Source: Accumulibacter sp. (GTDB lineage Bacteria; Pseudomonadota; Gammaproteobacteria; Burkholderiales; Rhodocyclaceae). Taken from it: a DNA stretch of 64,000 nucleotides. The position numbers and the translations under genes were made by a program. The notes under the pieces are model-generated. The model was not told the origin of the DNA. It worked only from the letters and a program-made list of their open reading frames with translations, and ran no database searches. Where the stretch lies: contig NZ_JAMTDX010000081.1 in NCBI RefSeq assembly GCF_023806625.1, positions 33,908-97,907 of the forward strand. Reading direction: 5' to 3'. Positions 45,570 through 55,185 of this stretch are shown in pieces (positions within the stretch are counted from its first letter, which is position 1; every line of letters starts with the position of its first letter).

Positions 45570-46714
45570 CAGAAGCCGACCCCCAGGCTGTGCCCCACCT
45601 CGCGGAACGTGGCCATCTTTTTGAAGCCCAGCAGCCGGAAGGCTTCCGTGAATGGCGTTCTGCCTTCGAGCGTGCTGATGACCAGCGCGCGGGCGAACGT
45701 CTTGCTCGCCCGCGCGCCCAGCGTGAGGTAGAAGTCGCCGCCGCTTCCCTTGGGCAGCGCCCGAATCCGGGCGACCTCCTCTTCGTAGGCTCGCCAATAC
45801 GCGTCGCGGCCCAGCCCACCCGCATCGTGGATACGGCGCAGGATCACCAGCGTGCTGACCTTGAAGCGTCGCGCCAGGCGATCGGTCTCGTCGCGCAGCG
45901 GCGCTTGGGCGTCGAACGCTGCGCGCAGCGCCTCCAGCGGCACCAGCAACTCCGCCGCGACCTGATTGCACCAGCGCTCCACCGCATGATCCGGCACCGC
46001 CAGCGCCTGCGCGTCGGAGACCGCCGACTGCCCCAGGAAGACGTGCGCGAGCTCGTGGGCCAGCGTGAACATCTGCGCTGCCTTCGTGTCGGCGCCGTTG
46101 ATGAACACGAGCGGCGCGAATTCGTCGGCAAGCGCGAATCCGCGGAACTCCCCTGGGTCGAGCCTGCGCCGGTTGTTGCTGCCGACCACGCCGCTCACCA
46201 TGACCAGCACGCCGAGGCGGTCGGCCTGTTCGATGAAGCGTCGTAGGGCGTCGGTCCAGGTCGGCAGGCGTTGCCGCTCGGCGAGGTCGAACCCCAGGGC
46301 ATTCCGGATGCGAGTGGCCGTCGCGACGATGGGGTCGGTGGTTCGGACCGATCCGACCAGGGCCAGTCGCTCTTCGCCCGCTGCAAGCACGAAGTCCCGG
46401 TACCACGCCTGCCGCTGCTGGCAGAGGTAGAGGGTGTCCAGCAGATCGGGGCTCGGGTGGCCGATGTGGGCGTTGCCGACCGTACGAAAGTCGGGGATCG
46501 GCATCTCTTCGACAGGTGGCGCCTGGAGAAATAGGAAGCCGACGGGTGTATGCGTCGCTTTCGCGTAGTCCTCCAGCTGCCTCAGAGTCGGATGCGCCTC
46601 GCCGCTCTCCCAGTCAGGAAGCTTCGGGAAACGGCCGATGAGCGTGTCTCCACTGTAGCCAGCGCGCTCACGCGCCCAGCGCAGAAGCTCCGGCCTGATC
46701 GCGACGCGGGTCAT
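45569..46714 (-). CDS. XRE-like/ImmA-IrrE metallopeptidase protein
   Basis: This 381-residue protein has an N-terminal HTH-like region (LLRWARERAGYSGDTLIG, then WESGEAHPTLRQLEDYA) and an ImmA/IrrE domain with zinc motif HELAH (H220 to H224). ImmA proteins cleave or sense repressors and are often antitoxins or regulators. It overlaps hsdS by ATGA at the front and the DUF4411 gene at the back. It probably partners the PIN protein and may sense damage to or loss of the restriction system. Confidence 0.88.
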   Translation of the reverse strand: MTRVAIRPELLRWARERAGYSGDTLIGRFPKLPDWESGEAHPTLRQLEDYAKATHTPVGFLFLQAPPVEEMPIPDFRTVGNAHIGHPSPDLLDTLYLCQQRQAWYRDFVLAAGEERLALVGSVRTTDPIVATATRIRNALGFDLAERQRLPTWTDALRRFIEQADRLGVLVMVSGVVGSNNRRRLDPGEFRGFALADEFAPLVFINGADTKAAQMFTLAHELAHVFLGQSAVSDAQALAVPDHAVERWCNQVAAELLVPLEALRAAFDAQAPLRDETDRLARRFKVSTLVILRRIHDAGGLGRDAYWRAYEEEVARIRALPKGSGGDFYLTLGARASKTFARALVISTLEGRTPFTEAFRLLGFKKMATFREVGHSLGVGF

Positions 46715-48108
46715 ACCGTCATTGTCCCAGCCGCATCCGCGCCGCTCAACCCACGCACGTCGATCTTGCCGGTGACGGCCGCGGTGATCAGCGCGGTGCG
46801 GTACTCCTGCAGGCGCTTGATAGCGGTCTCGACTTTGCGTTCCATTTCGTCGATTAGGCTAGTTTGGGTATCGAGCCACTCAGCTATGACTTGCTGTGCG
46901 TCTGCCGGCGGAAGCAGCACGACTGTCCGCTTCAGGTCTCGAATGTTTACGCCACGAACCGCCGCACCAAGGCTTAGCGAGAGCAGCGGATCAATGATCG
47001 CCTTGGCCTTGGCTGTATAGAGCAACCATCGGCTGTTCGCGGTGGCTCCGGGAGCGATGCGCGCCGCATCTTGCGTGAGGTTCGCCCCGGCAATCTCCTC
47101 AGGGACTAACTCAGCCTCACCAACGGTCCCGCGGATCGAGAATACGAGGTCACTGGCCTTGAGTCTGCTACGCACGTATCCAGCCTCGATCTCAGGCGTT
47201 GTTCGGCACAGCTTCTCAAGTGAAAGGCGACCGGGCTTTACATCTCCGCCTTTCACTATGGGCACCCCGTCGTCGACATCAGGTCCCGGGAGGACGATGC
47301 CGTACATGATTGGGCGCGCCTGATCGGTGACGTACATAAGCCGCGTCACGCGCCAGTGCTCCGGCACATCACCGAGCCAGTCAATCCCGGAGGGCTTGAG
47401 CTTGGGGTGCGGGTCGAGGCCGGCGGCGCGGGCGGCGTCGGGCGGGAGCCCGCGGGTGACCGTGCGCGATATGAGCGCGGTGCGCTTCTCCTTCAGCCGC
47501 TCGATCAACATCCGCTTCTTCGCCACCAGCGCGCCGATCTTCGCCGTCGCGCGGTCGAGGAAGTCGGCGATGGCGAATTGGTCATCGATCGGCGGTAGTG
47601 GCAGTCGAACGTTCTCGCAGAACTCTGGCGGAACGCGCTTCTGTCCGCCCGCCCCATACATCTCGCCTTCGCCAATGCTCCGGAATAGTCGCGAGATCGA
47701 GAAGTAGAACAAGAATCGCCTCTCCAGAATCGGGTCGGAGCGAAGCACGTGCAGCTCCGTCGTCCCGAACGCAGCGCCGTTCAAGAGGCCAGTGGCCAAG
47801 GCACCCTTGCCATTTTCGAAGCAGGGTGTGATCTTGGCCACGACGACATCGCCATCCTCGAATTCGGTATATCCGGATCCGACGTCGGCAATTGCGCGAG
47901 TCTGGCCGAGCTCCAGGCCGCCATACTCGCCGACTGCCTCCATCGGTACGAAGGACACCTCATCGTCCGATCGGAGTGTGCGCATGCGGGGCGAACCTGG
48001 GTTCACGTCCATGCAGAATCGGCCTCGCTTTACGTCCCAGTGCTCCGGCACGTCCCCGAGCCACTCGACACCGCTCGGCTTGTACTTCGGATAGGCCGCG
48101 AACCTCAT
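46711..48108 (-). CDS. hsdS: Type I specificity subunit HsdS
   Basis: HsdS (465 residues) carries two target-recognition domains, each ending in a conserved coiled-coil spacer. Each half starts with the repeat KPSG-WLGDVPEHW (residues about 10-24 and 238-255). The first spacer is AIADFLDRATAKIGALVAKK and the second ends EWLDTQTSLIDEMERKVETA. The two target domains are unlike each other, so a bipartite asymmetric site is expected; the site cannot be predicted. ATGA overlaps occur at both ends. Confidence 0.95.
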   Translation of the reverse strand: MRFAAYPKYKPSGVEWLGDVPEHWDVKRGRFCMDVNPGSPRMRTLRSDDEVSFVPMEAVGEYGGLELGQTRAIADVGSGYTEFEDGDVVVAKITPCFENGKGALATGLLNGAAFGTTELHVLRSDPILERRFLFYFSISRLFRSIGEGEMYGAGGQKRVPPEFCENVRLPLPPIDDQFAIADFLDRATAKIGALVAKKRMLIERLKEKRTALISRTVTRGLPPDAARAAGLDPHPKLKPSGIDWLGDVPEHWRVTRLMYVTDQARPIMYGIVLPGPDVDDGVPIVKGGDVKPGRLSLEKLCRTTPEIEAGYVRSRLKASDLVFSIRGTVGEAELVPEEIAGANLTQDAARIAPGATANSRWLLYTAKAKAIIDPLLSLSLGAAVRGVNIRDLKRTVVLLPPADAQQVIAEWLDTQTSLIDEMERKVETAIKRLQEYRTALITAAVTGKIDVRGLSGADAAGTMTV

Positions 48109-51100
48109 GGCCGCACCTCGACAGCGACTTCACCACGCTCCATCGCCGAGAAGTACTGCCGGCAGTAGTGATAGGGATGCCGATCCGCGAAGCGGCCGAG
48201 GTTGTCGACGACCGTGACGATCCGGCACGACGCGGTGCCGCCGTTCTTCTCCCCGCGCAGCCCGCGACCGACCATCTGCATGTAGCGCACCGGGCTGAAG
48301 ATCTGGCGCGCGATCAGCACCATGTCGGTTCGGGGCGCGTCGAAGCCCGTGGTCAGCACGCTGTGATTGCACAGCACGCGAATCGCTCCGCCCTGGAATC
48401 GCTCGAGGAAGTAGCGCCGCGCCACGGTCGGGGTGCCGCCGCTGATGGCCGCGGCGCCGATGCCGGCAAGGTTCAGGCGCGCGGCCATTTCATCCGCATG
48501 GGCGACCGAGTTGGTGAAGAAAAGGATGGAGCGCTCGGCGCTGGCCTCGATGCATTCCACCAGGCGCTCGTTTCGGCTCGCGTCGCCCGCCAGGCGCTGA
48601 TTGATGGCTTCCAGCAGGTTCTCGAAATCGAGCCCTTCCCACGGCTCGTGCAGCCGCCCCAGCTTGGACAGCTCGTCGTCGGTCAGGCCGACTCCGGAGT
48701 CGAGCGATTCGTACTGCGCCCGTGCGAGCACTCCCTGCGAGCGCAGGCGCGCATAGAGCTGCTCCTGGTCGGACGGCAGCCAGCGGCTGTCGAACCGCCG
48801 GGCCAGGCGCTGGCTCTCGTCGTCGTCGGTGCGGAATGGCGTGGCGCTCAGGCCGACGATCGGCGGTTCGTCCTTCTCGGCCGCGCCCGGGCGGGGTGCC
48901 TCGGCGTCCAGCCAGCGCAGCAGCGCGCTGTAGCTTGGCGTGATGGCATGGTGGCACTCGTCGACGACCACCAGGCCGGGCTTGCGCAGCCAGTCCAGAT
49001 CCACCGCGCCGACGCGGTTGTTCAGCGTCTGGATGGAGGCCACGACGACTACCGGTTTGCCCGGCTGCAACCGCGTCGGATTGGGGTTGCCGCCCCACAG
49101 CCGGACGATGCGCAGGTCGGTTCGTCGGGCGCCGAGATTGACCCAGACCTGGCGAAACGCCTGCACCGCCTGCTCGCACAGCTCGTCGGTCTGCGCGATC
49201 CAGAGAATGCTGCGCGTGGCGCCCTCCGGCGCGAGCACGAGCTGCACGGCTGCCTCGACCGTCACGCGGGTCTTGCCGCCACCGGTGGGCAGGCTGATGA
49301 CCGCGCGCCGTCGCGTGGTGGCACTAGCCAGCAGAGAACTCAAGCCGTCGAACACCTCCTGCTGGAAGTCGTGCAGGGGCGGCAGTTCGATCGGCCCGCT
49401 GATCCACTCTTCGGGCTCGCGCCGAGCCTCGGCCGACGAAGCGAATTCGGGCGGGAAGCCGATGGCGGCTGCGAACGCGAGTGCGGCTGCCGTGTTCCAG
49501 CGCCCGGGTGGCTGCAGCCCCTCCACCTGCAGCGTGTCGCGCAAAGCCGTCAGCGCGGCCGGGCCGAGCTGCGCAAGCACCAGCTCGGCGAGCTGGTACG
49601 GCGTGCATTGGCGGACGAAGTCCATGTCGCGCAGCGGCTGGCCCAAGGCATCGAGCAACGGTTCGATCCGACTGCCCACTGCGCGCAGCAAGCGCTCGGC
49701 CAGCGTCGCTCCCTGTGCGACGTGTGTCCGCCGCTCGTCGACACCGGCGTCGCCGAGGTGGGCAAGGGCGTCCGCAGGCGAGCCGTCGAGCCAGCCGGAC
49801 GCGGCGATCTCGGCGAGCAGCCGCCGCAGCCGTTTCGCCCTGGAAAGCGGCGCCAGTTGTTCGGCGTCCAGAAGCAGCGCGCCGTCCCACATCAGGCAAG
49901 GGGCTGCCTCTGCGCTGTCGGCGATCCGCAGGCGGAGCTGTGTCACGCGCTGGCAACGCGCCGCATCGCGAACATCCGCCCGCAGGACGTCGCCAAGTTC
50001 GGGCACCACATCGGTCAGGCGCTCGGGCGGTCCCGCGATGGCGTCCCACTCCGCCTGGATCAGCTCTGCGAGGTCCTGCGCCCCAGCCTTCAGCCAGACT
50101 TGCATCGTCGGCGGGTCGAGCACCACCACCACGCGCCCCGGGGCACGAGCGCGCTGCGCGAGATCGGCGGAGGTGGTCACGAATGCCGCGCTCAGGGGAA
50201 CGCAGCCCGTCGGCGATGGCAGTTCGGTCGGGACGACGCCATCCTTGGCGGCGCCAGGCCAGAGGTCGGTCAGTGCGTCGCCCTCGATGCTCTCCGGGGT
50301 CGCCAGTGCGCCGATCGCCGCCGTCCAAAGCGCGCGCAGGTCGCCTGACGAGACCGTCACCCGAGGGAGGTACTCGACTAGCGGTACAACCGCGAGTTCG
50401 ATCTGGCTCCAGACCGGAAGGCGCTGAAGGACAGGCTCTCCTCGGCGAGCAACGAGCGCCCTTAGCGGAGCGCAGGCAGAAGCGAAGATCTGTACTTCGC
50501 CATGGCTGAGCAACAACCAGGGGAGTGGATGGGCGACGTGAATCTTCGGGTACGAGTCGCCACGCGTCGAGTGACCAAACTTGATTCGTTGGCCGCCTAC
50601 TTCCTGCAGGCGAGCGCACAAAGCAAGCGTGAGCCTCGCTCTTGCAGCGCCGCGAAGCAGCTTGAGGAAATTGAGCCCCTTCGGTACGGTACCGTCCAAT
50701 GGTTGGAGATAGCCGTCCTGTGGTCTGCTGCCGCCCTTGAAGGCTTCGCTGAACCATTGCTTCTGGCACGCGTCGAGCCAATCCCGGAAGATCGGCAATC
50801 TCCGCACCTCGCTCAGTTCATCCGTGCCATGCAGATCGGACTTGACCCCAATCAGTTCGAGAAGCGTCCTGTCGTTCCCATGTACTCCAAGATCGAGCAG
50901 CACGCCGCCGTTTTCGCCATCCGACGCGGGAACGAGAGTCCCAGGCAAGAGCACGTCCGCACCGTGAACCCACTTGGCATCGCGCCGGCGCACGCGAAGC
51001 TCGCCCGTTCGGCTCGTGACGAAGGCTCTGCGAACGCCCTCCGGCGCAAGGTGCAGCCGAGCCCAGAATGCTTGCCAGCCCGCCTCGTCGGCCTCTGGTT

Positions 51101-52847
51101 GCCGATACGCAATCCTGCTCAGTGCTTCGGCAAGCATCGATTGCCAAAACCGATCGTCCGGCTCGCTGACGCCCAGCACGTCCTTCAACAGGCGCCTGGC
51201 TTGAGCGCTGGACTGAAGCTCACCGGCGACCAATTCGCGATCGGGCACGGACACGCCCTCGGGCGCGAGGACGACCTTAGCCGCTGTAACCAACTTGCCA
51301 GACTGGGTCGGAATGATCGCCAGCGTGGGGCGAGCCTGGCTCCACTCGCCGGGCTTCACGTCGACGGAGAAGGACTCGACTAGCTGCAGCACGCCGAGCG
51401 CAGCCGCGGCCTCGGTCGACGCCACCATGCCAAACCACGACTCGGTGCTGCAGCGGCGAAGAGCCGGAGGGCCCTGGCCCGTGGCGGGCGCTTCGATTCG
51501 TTCCGCCAGGGCATTCAGACGGCTGGCGCGCTGACGCTCTAGGCAGGACGCGTGCACCAGCTGGTGCTGCTGCTCTGCGCCAGCGAGTGATTGCCACGCC
51601 GCCGCCAGTATCAACGTGTCCTTCGGGTGGCGCCATAGCTCCCGAGCGCGCCGGAGCGCGCCGGTGCCGTCCGGAATGACGGCTGCGTCCTCCAGCCGCA
51701 TCCACAGCGACGCGACGAGTGGCGCGGCATCCTCGTCCTTGCGATCCATCTGGCGCGGGAAGGCGTCCAGCTGCCGAGCGGGGTCGTCCGGGGTGGCAAG
51801 GCTGGGCAGCGTGTCCGCGATCAGCAGGGCCGCCTCGGCCATCAGCGCGGCATTCCACTCGCCGCCGATGATCGCGTTGCGGTCACTATTTAGCTTCCAC
51901 GGCGCATTCAGGATGCCTGGCAGGTAGGTCTGCGTGTGCGTGGGGAAGAAGGCCCAGAAGCGGCCGGCCTCCTCGCGACGGCCTTCGAGCGGTATCGCCC
52001 ATGACACGGGCACGGACTGGCGAGCGTGAACGTGCGTGGCGTCCGCGACGGCTCGGGCCTCGGTGATGTGGACCTCACACGCCGCGATGCGCCAGCGCGA
52101 GAACGCGTCGCCATCGTGCAGGATGCGCTCGGCACCTTCGGGTTCGAGCCGGACCGCGCGCGCCTGTTGCTCGCCGTTATCGAGGGTCAGCTTGGTAGCG
52201 ATCGGAAAGAACAACAGGAACTCGGCCGGGAACGACCGAATCTCCTGACGGATGTGCTGCAGCAGGCTCTCCGACCCGACTTCGACGCGAACGATCGTTT
52301 CGGCCCACGCCAGCTCGACGCAGAGTGGATCTGCGGCGCGTTCGTCCGGCGGCAAGGCCCACGCGAGTCGCAGACCCGGCGCTTGTGTCACCTGAAATCG
52401 GCGACGGAGCTCATCTCGGCACCGCTCCGGATCGAAGCGAATCGCGCCTGAGGCGCGGGTGAAGACATCGATCCGCCCGTTGAGTTTCAGCAGCGACTTG
52501 AAGCCCAGACCGAAGCGCCCGATCTGATTGCCGCGCTTCGGGGACGAATGCGAGCGAAGCAGAGCGTCCAGACCTTCTTCACTCAGCGGTGCCCCGGTGT
52601 TGGCGACATAGAGCCGTGACCCGCGCAGCTGGACGTGGATGCGACCATCGCCGTCCAGCGCGTCGCCACGCTCCTGCGCTTCCAGCAACGCGTCGGCACC
52701 GTTCTGAACGAGTTCGAGGATCTGACGGTAGCCGTAGCCGCCTGCCAGCACCGTTTCCTCGATCCCGAAGTGCTCCTTCAGCAGGCCGGGGTCTGCTTGA
52801 TAGGACAGCAGCCGCTTGCTGTTGAGCCGTTCGAGGAAGGCGTTCAC
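48105..52847 (-). CDS. Hsp90/sacsin-type ATPase fused to SF2 helicase
   Basis: This 1580-residue two-engine protein begins with a GHKL/Bergerat ATPase: N-box ELVQNGADALLEA (E45, N49, D52), G1 VANTGAPLSEEG and G2 GRFGLGFKSLLKLNG (110-124), most like the sacsin N-terminal repeat. About 1000 uncharacterised residues follow. The C-terminal 420 residues are a DEAD/DEAH-type helicase: Walker A LPTGGGKT (about 1186-1193), DECHH (about 1296), SATPFRTD (about 1334) and QMVGRGLRG (about 1524). All key residues are present. It sits between hsdM (38 nt) and hsdS (ATGA), and I do not recognise a named system with this arrangement. Confidence 0.9.
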   Translation of the reverse strand: MNAFLERLNSKRLLSYQADPGLLKEHFGIEETVLAGGYGYRQILELVQNGADALLEAQERGDALDGDGRIHVQLRGSRLYVANTGAPLSEEGLDALLRSHSSPKRGNQIGRFGLGFKSLLKLNGRIDVFTRASGAIRFDPERCRDELRRRFQVTQAPGLRLAWALPPDERAADPLCVELAWAETIVRVEVGSESLLQHIRQEIRSFPAEFLLFFPIATKLTLDNGEQQARAVRLEPEGAERILHDGDAFSRWRIAACEVHITEARAVADATHVHARQSVPVSWAIPLEGRREEAGRFWAFFPTHTQTYLPGILNAPWKLNSDRNAIIGGEWNAALMAEAALLIADTLPSLATPDDPARQLDAFPRQMDRKDEDAAPLVASLWMRLEDAAVIPDGTGALRRARELWRHPKDTLILAAAWQSLAGAEQQHQLVHASCLERQRASRLNALAERIEAPATGQGPPALRRCSTESWFGMVASTEAAAALGVLQLVESFSVDVKPGEWSQARPTLAIIPTQSGKLVTAAKVVLAPEGVSVPDRELVAGELQSSAQARRLLKDVLGVSEPDDRFWQSMLAEALSRIAYRQPEADEAGWQAFWARLHLAPEGVRRAFVTSRTGELRVRRRDAKWVHGADVLLPGTLVPASDGENGGVLLDLGVHGNDRTLLELIGVKSDLHGTDELSEVRRLPIFRDWLDACQKQWFSEAFKGGSRPQDGYLQPLDGTVPKGLNFLKLLRGAARARLTLALCARLQEVGGQRIKFGHSTRGDSYPKIHVAHPLPWLLLSHGEVQIFASACAPLRALVARRGEPVLQRLPVWSQIELAVVPLVEYLPRVTVSSGDLRALWTAAIGALATPESIEGDALTDLWPGAAKDGVVPTELPSPTGCVPLSAAFVTTSADLAQRARAPGRVVVVLDPPTMQVWLKAGAQDLAELIQAEWDAIAGPPERLTDVVPELGDVLRADVRDAARCQRVTQLRLRIADSAEAAPCLMWDGALLLDAEQLAPLSRAKRLRRLLAEIAASGWLDGSPADALAHLGDAGVDERRTHVAQGATLAERLLRAVGSRIEPLLDALGQPLRDMDFVRQCTPYQLAELVLAQLGPAALTALRDTLQVEGLQPPGRWNTAAALAFAAAIGFPPEFASSAEARREPEEWISGPIELPPLHDFQQEVFDGLSSLLASATTRRRAVISLPTGGGKTRVTVEAAVQLVLAPEGATRSILWIAQTDELCEQAVQAFRQVWVNLGARRTDLRIVRLWGGNPNPTRLQPGKPVVVVASIQTLNNRVGAVDLDWLRKPGLVVVDECHHAITPSYSALLRWLDAEAPRPGAAEKDEPPIVGLSATPFRTDDDESQRLARRFDSRWLPSDQEQLYARLRSQGVLARAQYESLDSGVGLTDDELSKLGRLHEPWEGLDFENLLEAINQRLAGDASRNERLVECIEASAERSILFFTNSVAHADEMAARLNLAGIGAAAISGGTPTVARRYFLERFQGGAIRVLCNHSVLTTGFDAPRTDMVLIARQIFSPVRYMQMVGRGLRGEKNGGTASCRIVTVVDNLGRFADRHPYHYCRQYFSAMERGEVAVEVRP

Positions 52848-52885
52848 GGTTCAGCCCCCAAATAGTTTCCGTAGAGGCAGAGTGC

Positions 52886-55009
52886 TCATGACGTGACCTC
52901 GCCCAGCATCCGCTTGATGTCGTCTTCGAGCGCCTTGATGTCGGCCTCGATCACTTCCAGCGGGCGCGGCGGCTCGTAGCGATAGAAGTGCCGGTTGAGC
53001 GGGATCTCGTAGCCGACCTTGGTCTTGCTCTCGTCGATCCAGGCGTCGGGCACATGCGGCAAGACTTCGCGCCTGAAGTATTCGGTAATACTCTCCTTGA
53101 GCGGTACGCTCTCGGTGTCGCGCAGCTCGGCGTCCGGCTCAGGGTTGCCGTCCCGGTCGCGGCAGATCTCCGCAGTGTCGTCGCGCTCGCCCAGGGCGGC
53201 CAGCACGGCCTTGAGTGCGGGGGCCGAGAGCCGCACGCCGGCCGCGCGGTCGACGTCGCGCAGTGCCGTCAGAAAGGCGGTTCGGTCCTTGAAGAGTGTG
53301 GCGCCATGCGTCTGCGCGAACTGCCTCAGCAGCTGGCGGATTTCGTCCTGCCTGCGCCGCCCTGCCTCGATCTCTTCGAGCCGGGCCGTCTCGTTCTTCT
53401 TGGTGCTGGTTGCGAGTCTGGCGAACGCGCTTTCGGCCTCGATCCGCGCGATGCGCTCCGGGCTTGCCTGGAAGTTGAGCCGCAAAGGGCGTTCGACCGT
53501 GATCTTGTGGAAGCCGAAGTCGGCGTTGTCGAACACCTTGCTGACCACGCGCTGCTTGTCCACCAGTTGCTTGGTGATCAGGTCTTCTTCGGCGAAGGTG
53601 CGGGTTTCGCCGTCGGCGAAGTTGCCGAAGACGCGTGTGATGTCGCCGATCTGGTCCGGCTCGCTCGCCCGGTCGGCGGGGTCACCGATCTTGTTGCGCT
53701 TGTTGCCCAGGCTCTTGGGCATCTTGACGAAGAAGCGGCGCGCATCGATCAGCTGAACTTTGTTCTTGCGCCTCGGCTCCTTGCGGTTGGTGAGCACCCA
53801 GACGTAGGTGGAGATGCCGGTGTTGTAGAAAAGCTGGTCGGGCAGCGCGACGACGGCTTCGAGCCAGTCGTTCTCGATGATCCACTGGCGAATGTTGCTC
53901 TCGCCGCTGCCGGCGTCGCCAGTGAACAGCGGCGAGCCGTTGAAGACGATGCCGATGCGGCTGCCACCCTCCGTGGGCGCGCGCATCTTGGCCAGCATGT
54001 GCTGGAGGAAAAGCAGCGAGCCGTCGTTGATTCGCGGCAGGCCCGCGCCGAAGCGGCCGCCGTAGCCGAGCAAGTCAGCCTCGCGTTCGATGTACTTCTG
54101 CTGCTGCTTCCATTCCACTCCGAACGGCGGGTTCGCAAGCATGTAGTCGAAGGTGCGCTTCTTGCCCTCGGCGTCGTGGTCGAAGCCGTCTCTGGTGAAC
54201 GTGTCGCCGAGGACGATGTTGTCGGCATCCTCGCCCTTGATCAGCATGTCGGCCTTGCAGATGGCCCAGGACTCGTCATTCCAGTCCTGCCCGAAGAGAT
54301 GCGGGTCGGCGTCGGCGTTAAGATCGCGGATGTAGCGCTCTGCTACTGAAAGCATGCCGCCGGTCCCACAGGCCGGATCGTAGATGGTCTTGACGACGTG
54401 GCTCTTGCGCAGATCCTGCTCCGGCGACAGCAGGAGGTTGACCATCAGCTTGATCACCTCGCGCGGCGTGAAGTGCTCACCGGCCTCCTCGTTCGACTGT
54501 TCCGCGCCGATCCGGATGAGCTCTTCGAAGACGTATCCCATCTGGACGTTGTCGACACGACCCGGCGACAGATCGACGGCGGCAAACTTCTTGATGACCT
54601 CGTAGAGCAGGTTCTTCTCGGCCATTCGAGCGATCTGCTGATCGAACGCGAACCGCTCCATGATCTCGCGTACGTTCTTCGAGAACCCGTTGATGTAGGC
54701 GTTCAGGTTGGGTGCGAGTTGGTTGGGATCGTCAAGGAGTCTGGGCAGATCCAACCTCGACAGGTTGTAGAACGGCCTGTCGGTGATCCTCTGCAACAGG
54801 CTGCGCACCACCGTCTCGGGCTTGGTCTTGATGCTGGCGTGCTCGGCCAGTACTTGGGCTTTGGTGGGCGCCAGCAGTGAATCGAAGCGACGCAGAACCG
54901 TCAGCGGGAGTATGACCTTGCGGTATTCGTTGCGCTTGTACGGACCTCGGAGCAGGTTGCAGATGCTCCAGATGAAGTTGGCAAGCTGGGCGTGGCTTTC
55001 GGTCGTCAC
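52886..55009 (-). CDS. hsdM: Type I DNA methyltransferase HsdM
   Basis: HsdM (about 707 residues) is the adenine methylase of the complex. It has an N-terminal helical domain (WSICNLLRGPYKRNEYRKVI), SAM motif I DPACGTGG (211-218), catalytic motif IV NPPF (293-296) and a long C-terminal part for HsdS contact. GTG 55009 is favoured over ATG 55024 because GGGAG lies 6 nt upstream and its TTESHAQLA start is typical. It also overlaps the stop of a 59-aa ORF by GTGA. The C-terminus is longer than in EcoKI. Confidence 0.94.
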   Translation of the reverse strand: MTTESHAQLANFIWSICNLLRGPYKRNEYRKVILPLTVLRRFDSLLAPTKAQVLAEHASIKTKPETVVRSLLQRITDRPFYNLSRLDLPRLLDDPNQLAPNLNAYINGFSKNVREIMERFAFDQQIARMAEKNLLYEVIKKFAAVDLSPGRVDNVQMGYVFEELIRIGAEQSNEEAGEHFTPREVIKLMVNLLLSPEQDLRKSHVVKTIYDPACGTGGMLSVAERYIRDLNADADPHLFGQDWNDESWAICKADMLIKGEDADNIVLGDTFTRDGFDHDAEGKKRTFDYMLANPPFGVEWKQQQKYIEREADLLGYGGRFGAGLPRINDGSLLFLQHMLAKMRAPTEGGSRIGIVFNGSPLFTGDAGSGESNIRQWIIENDWLEAVVALPDQLFYNTGISTYVWVLTNRKEPRRKNKVQLIDARRFFVKMPKSLGNKRNKIGDPADRASEPDQIGDITRVFGNFADGETRTFAEEDLITKQLVDKQRVVSKVFDNADFGFHKITVERPLRLNFQASPERIARIEAESAFARLATSTKKNETARLEEIEAGRRRQDEIRQLLRQFAQTHGATLFKDRTAFLTALRDVDRAAGVRLSAPALKAVLAALGERDDTAEICRDRDGNPEPDAELRDTESVPLKESITEYFRREVLPHVPDAWIDESKTKVGYEIPLNRHFYRYEPPRPLEVIEADIKALEDDIKRMLGEVTS

Positions 55010-55185
55010 GCGACGCTCCCGCATCCGGATTGCAGGGTACCGTAACCACCATCCTGCGGCTGGAGGCAGCGCCGGCCCTCGTCGCCCGTCAAGCGCGTCG
55101 CGCCGCCGTCAGCGGTAAGCCAACGAATGACCGCCAAGCCTATCGTGGCGGCGACGCCGTTTTTCTTGGCTGGCGTGTTCGCCAT
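55006..55185 (-). CDS. Small leader ORF upstream of hsdM
   Basis: This 59-residue frame begins MANTPAKKNGVAATIGLAVI with a strong AGGAGG ribosome site 7 nt upstream and ends GTGA over the hsdM start. No family is recognised; the middle is hydrophobic and the rest is glycine-rich. It may be a coupling leader peptide, a small accessory protein, or the end of a decayed gene. A TAGAAT box on the minus strand at 55245-55250 is a possible promoter. Confidence 0.5.
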   Translation of the reverse strand: MANTPAKKNGVAATIGLAVIRWLTADGGATRLTGDEGRRCLQPQDGGYGTLQSGCGSVA

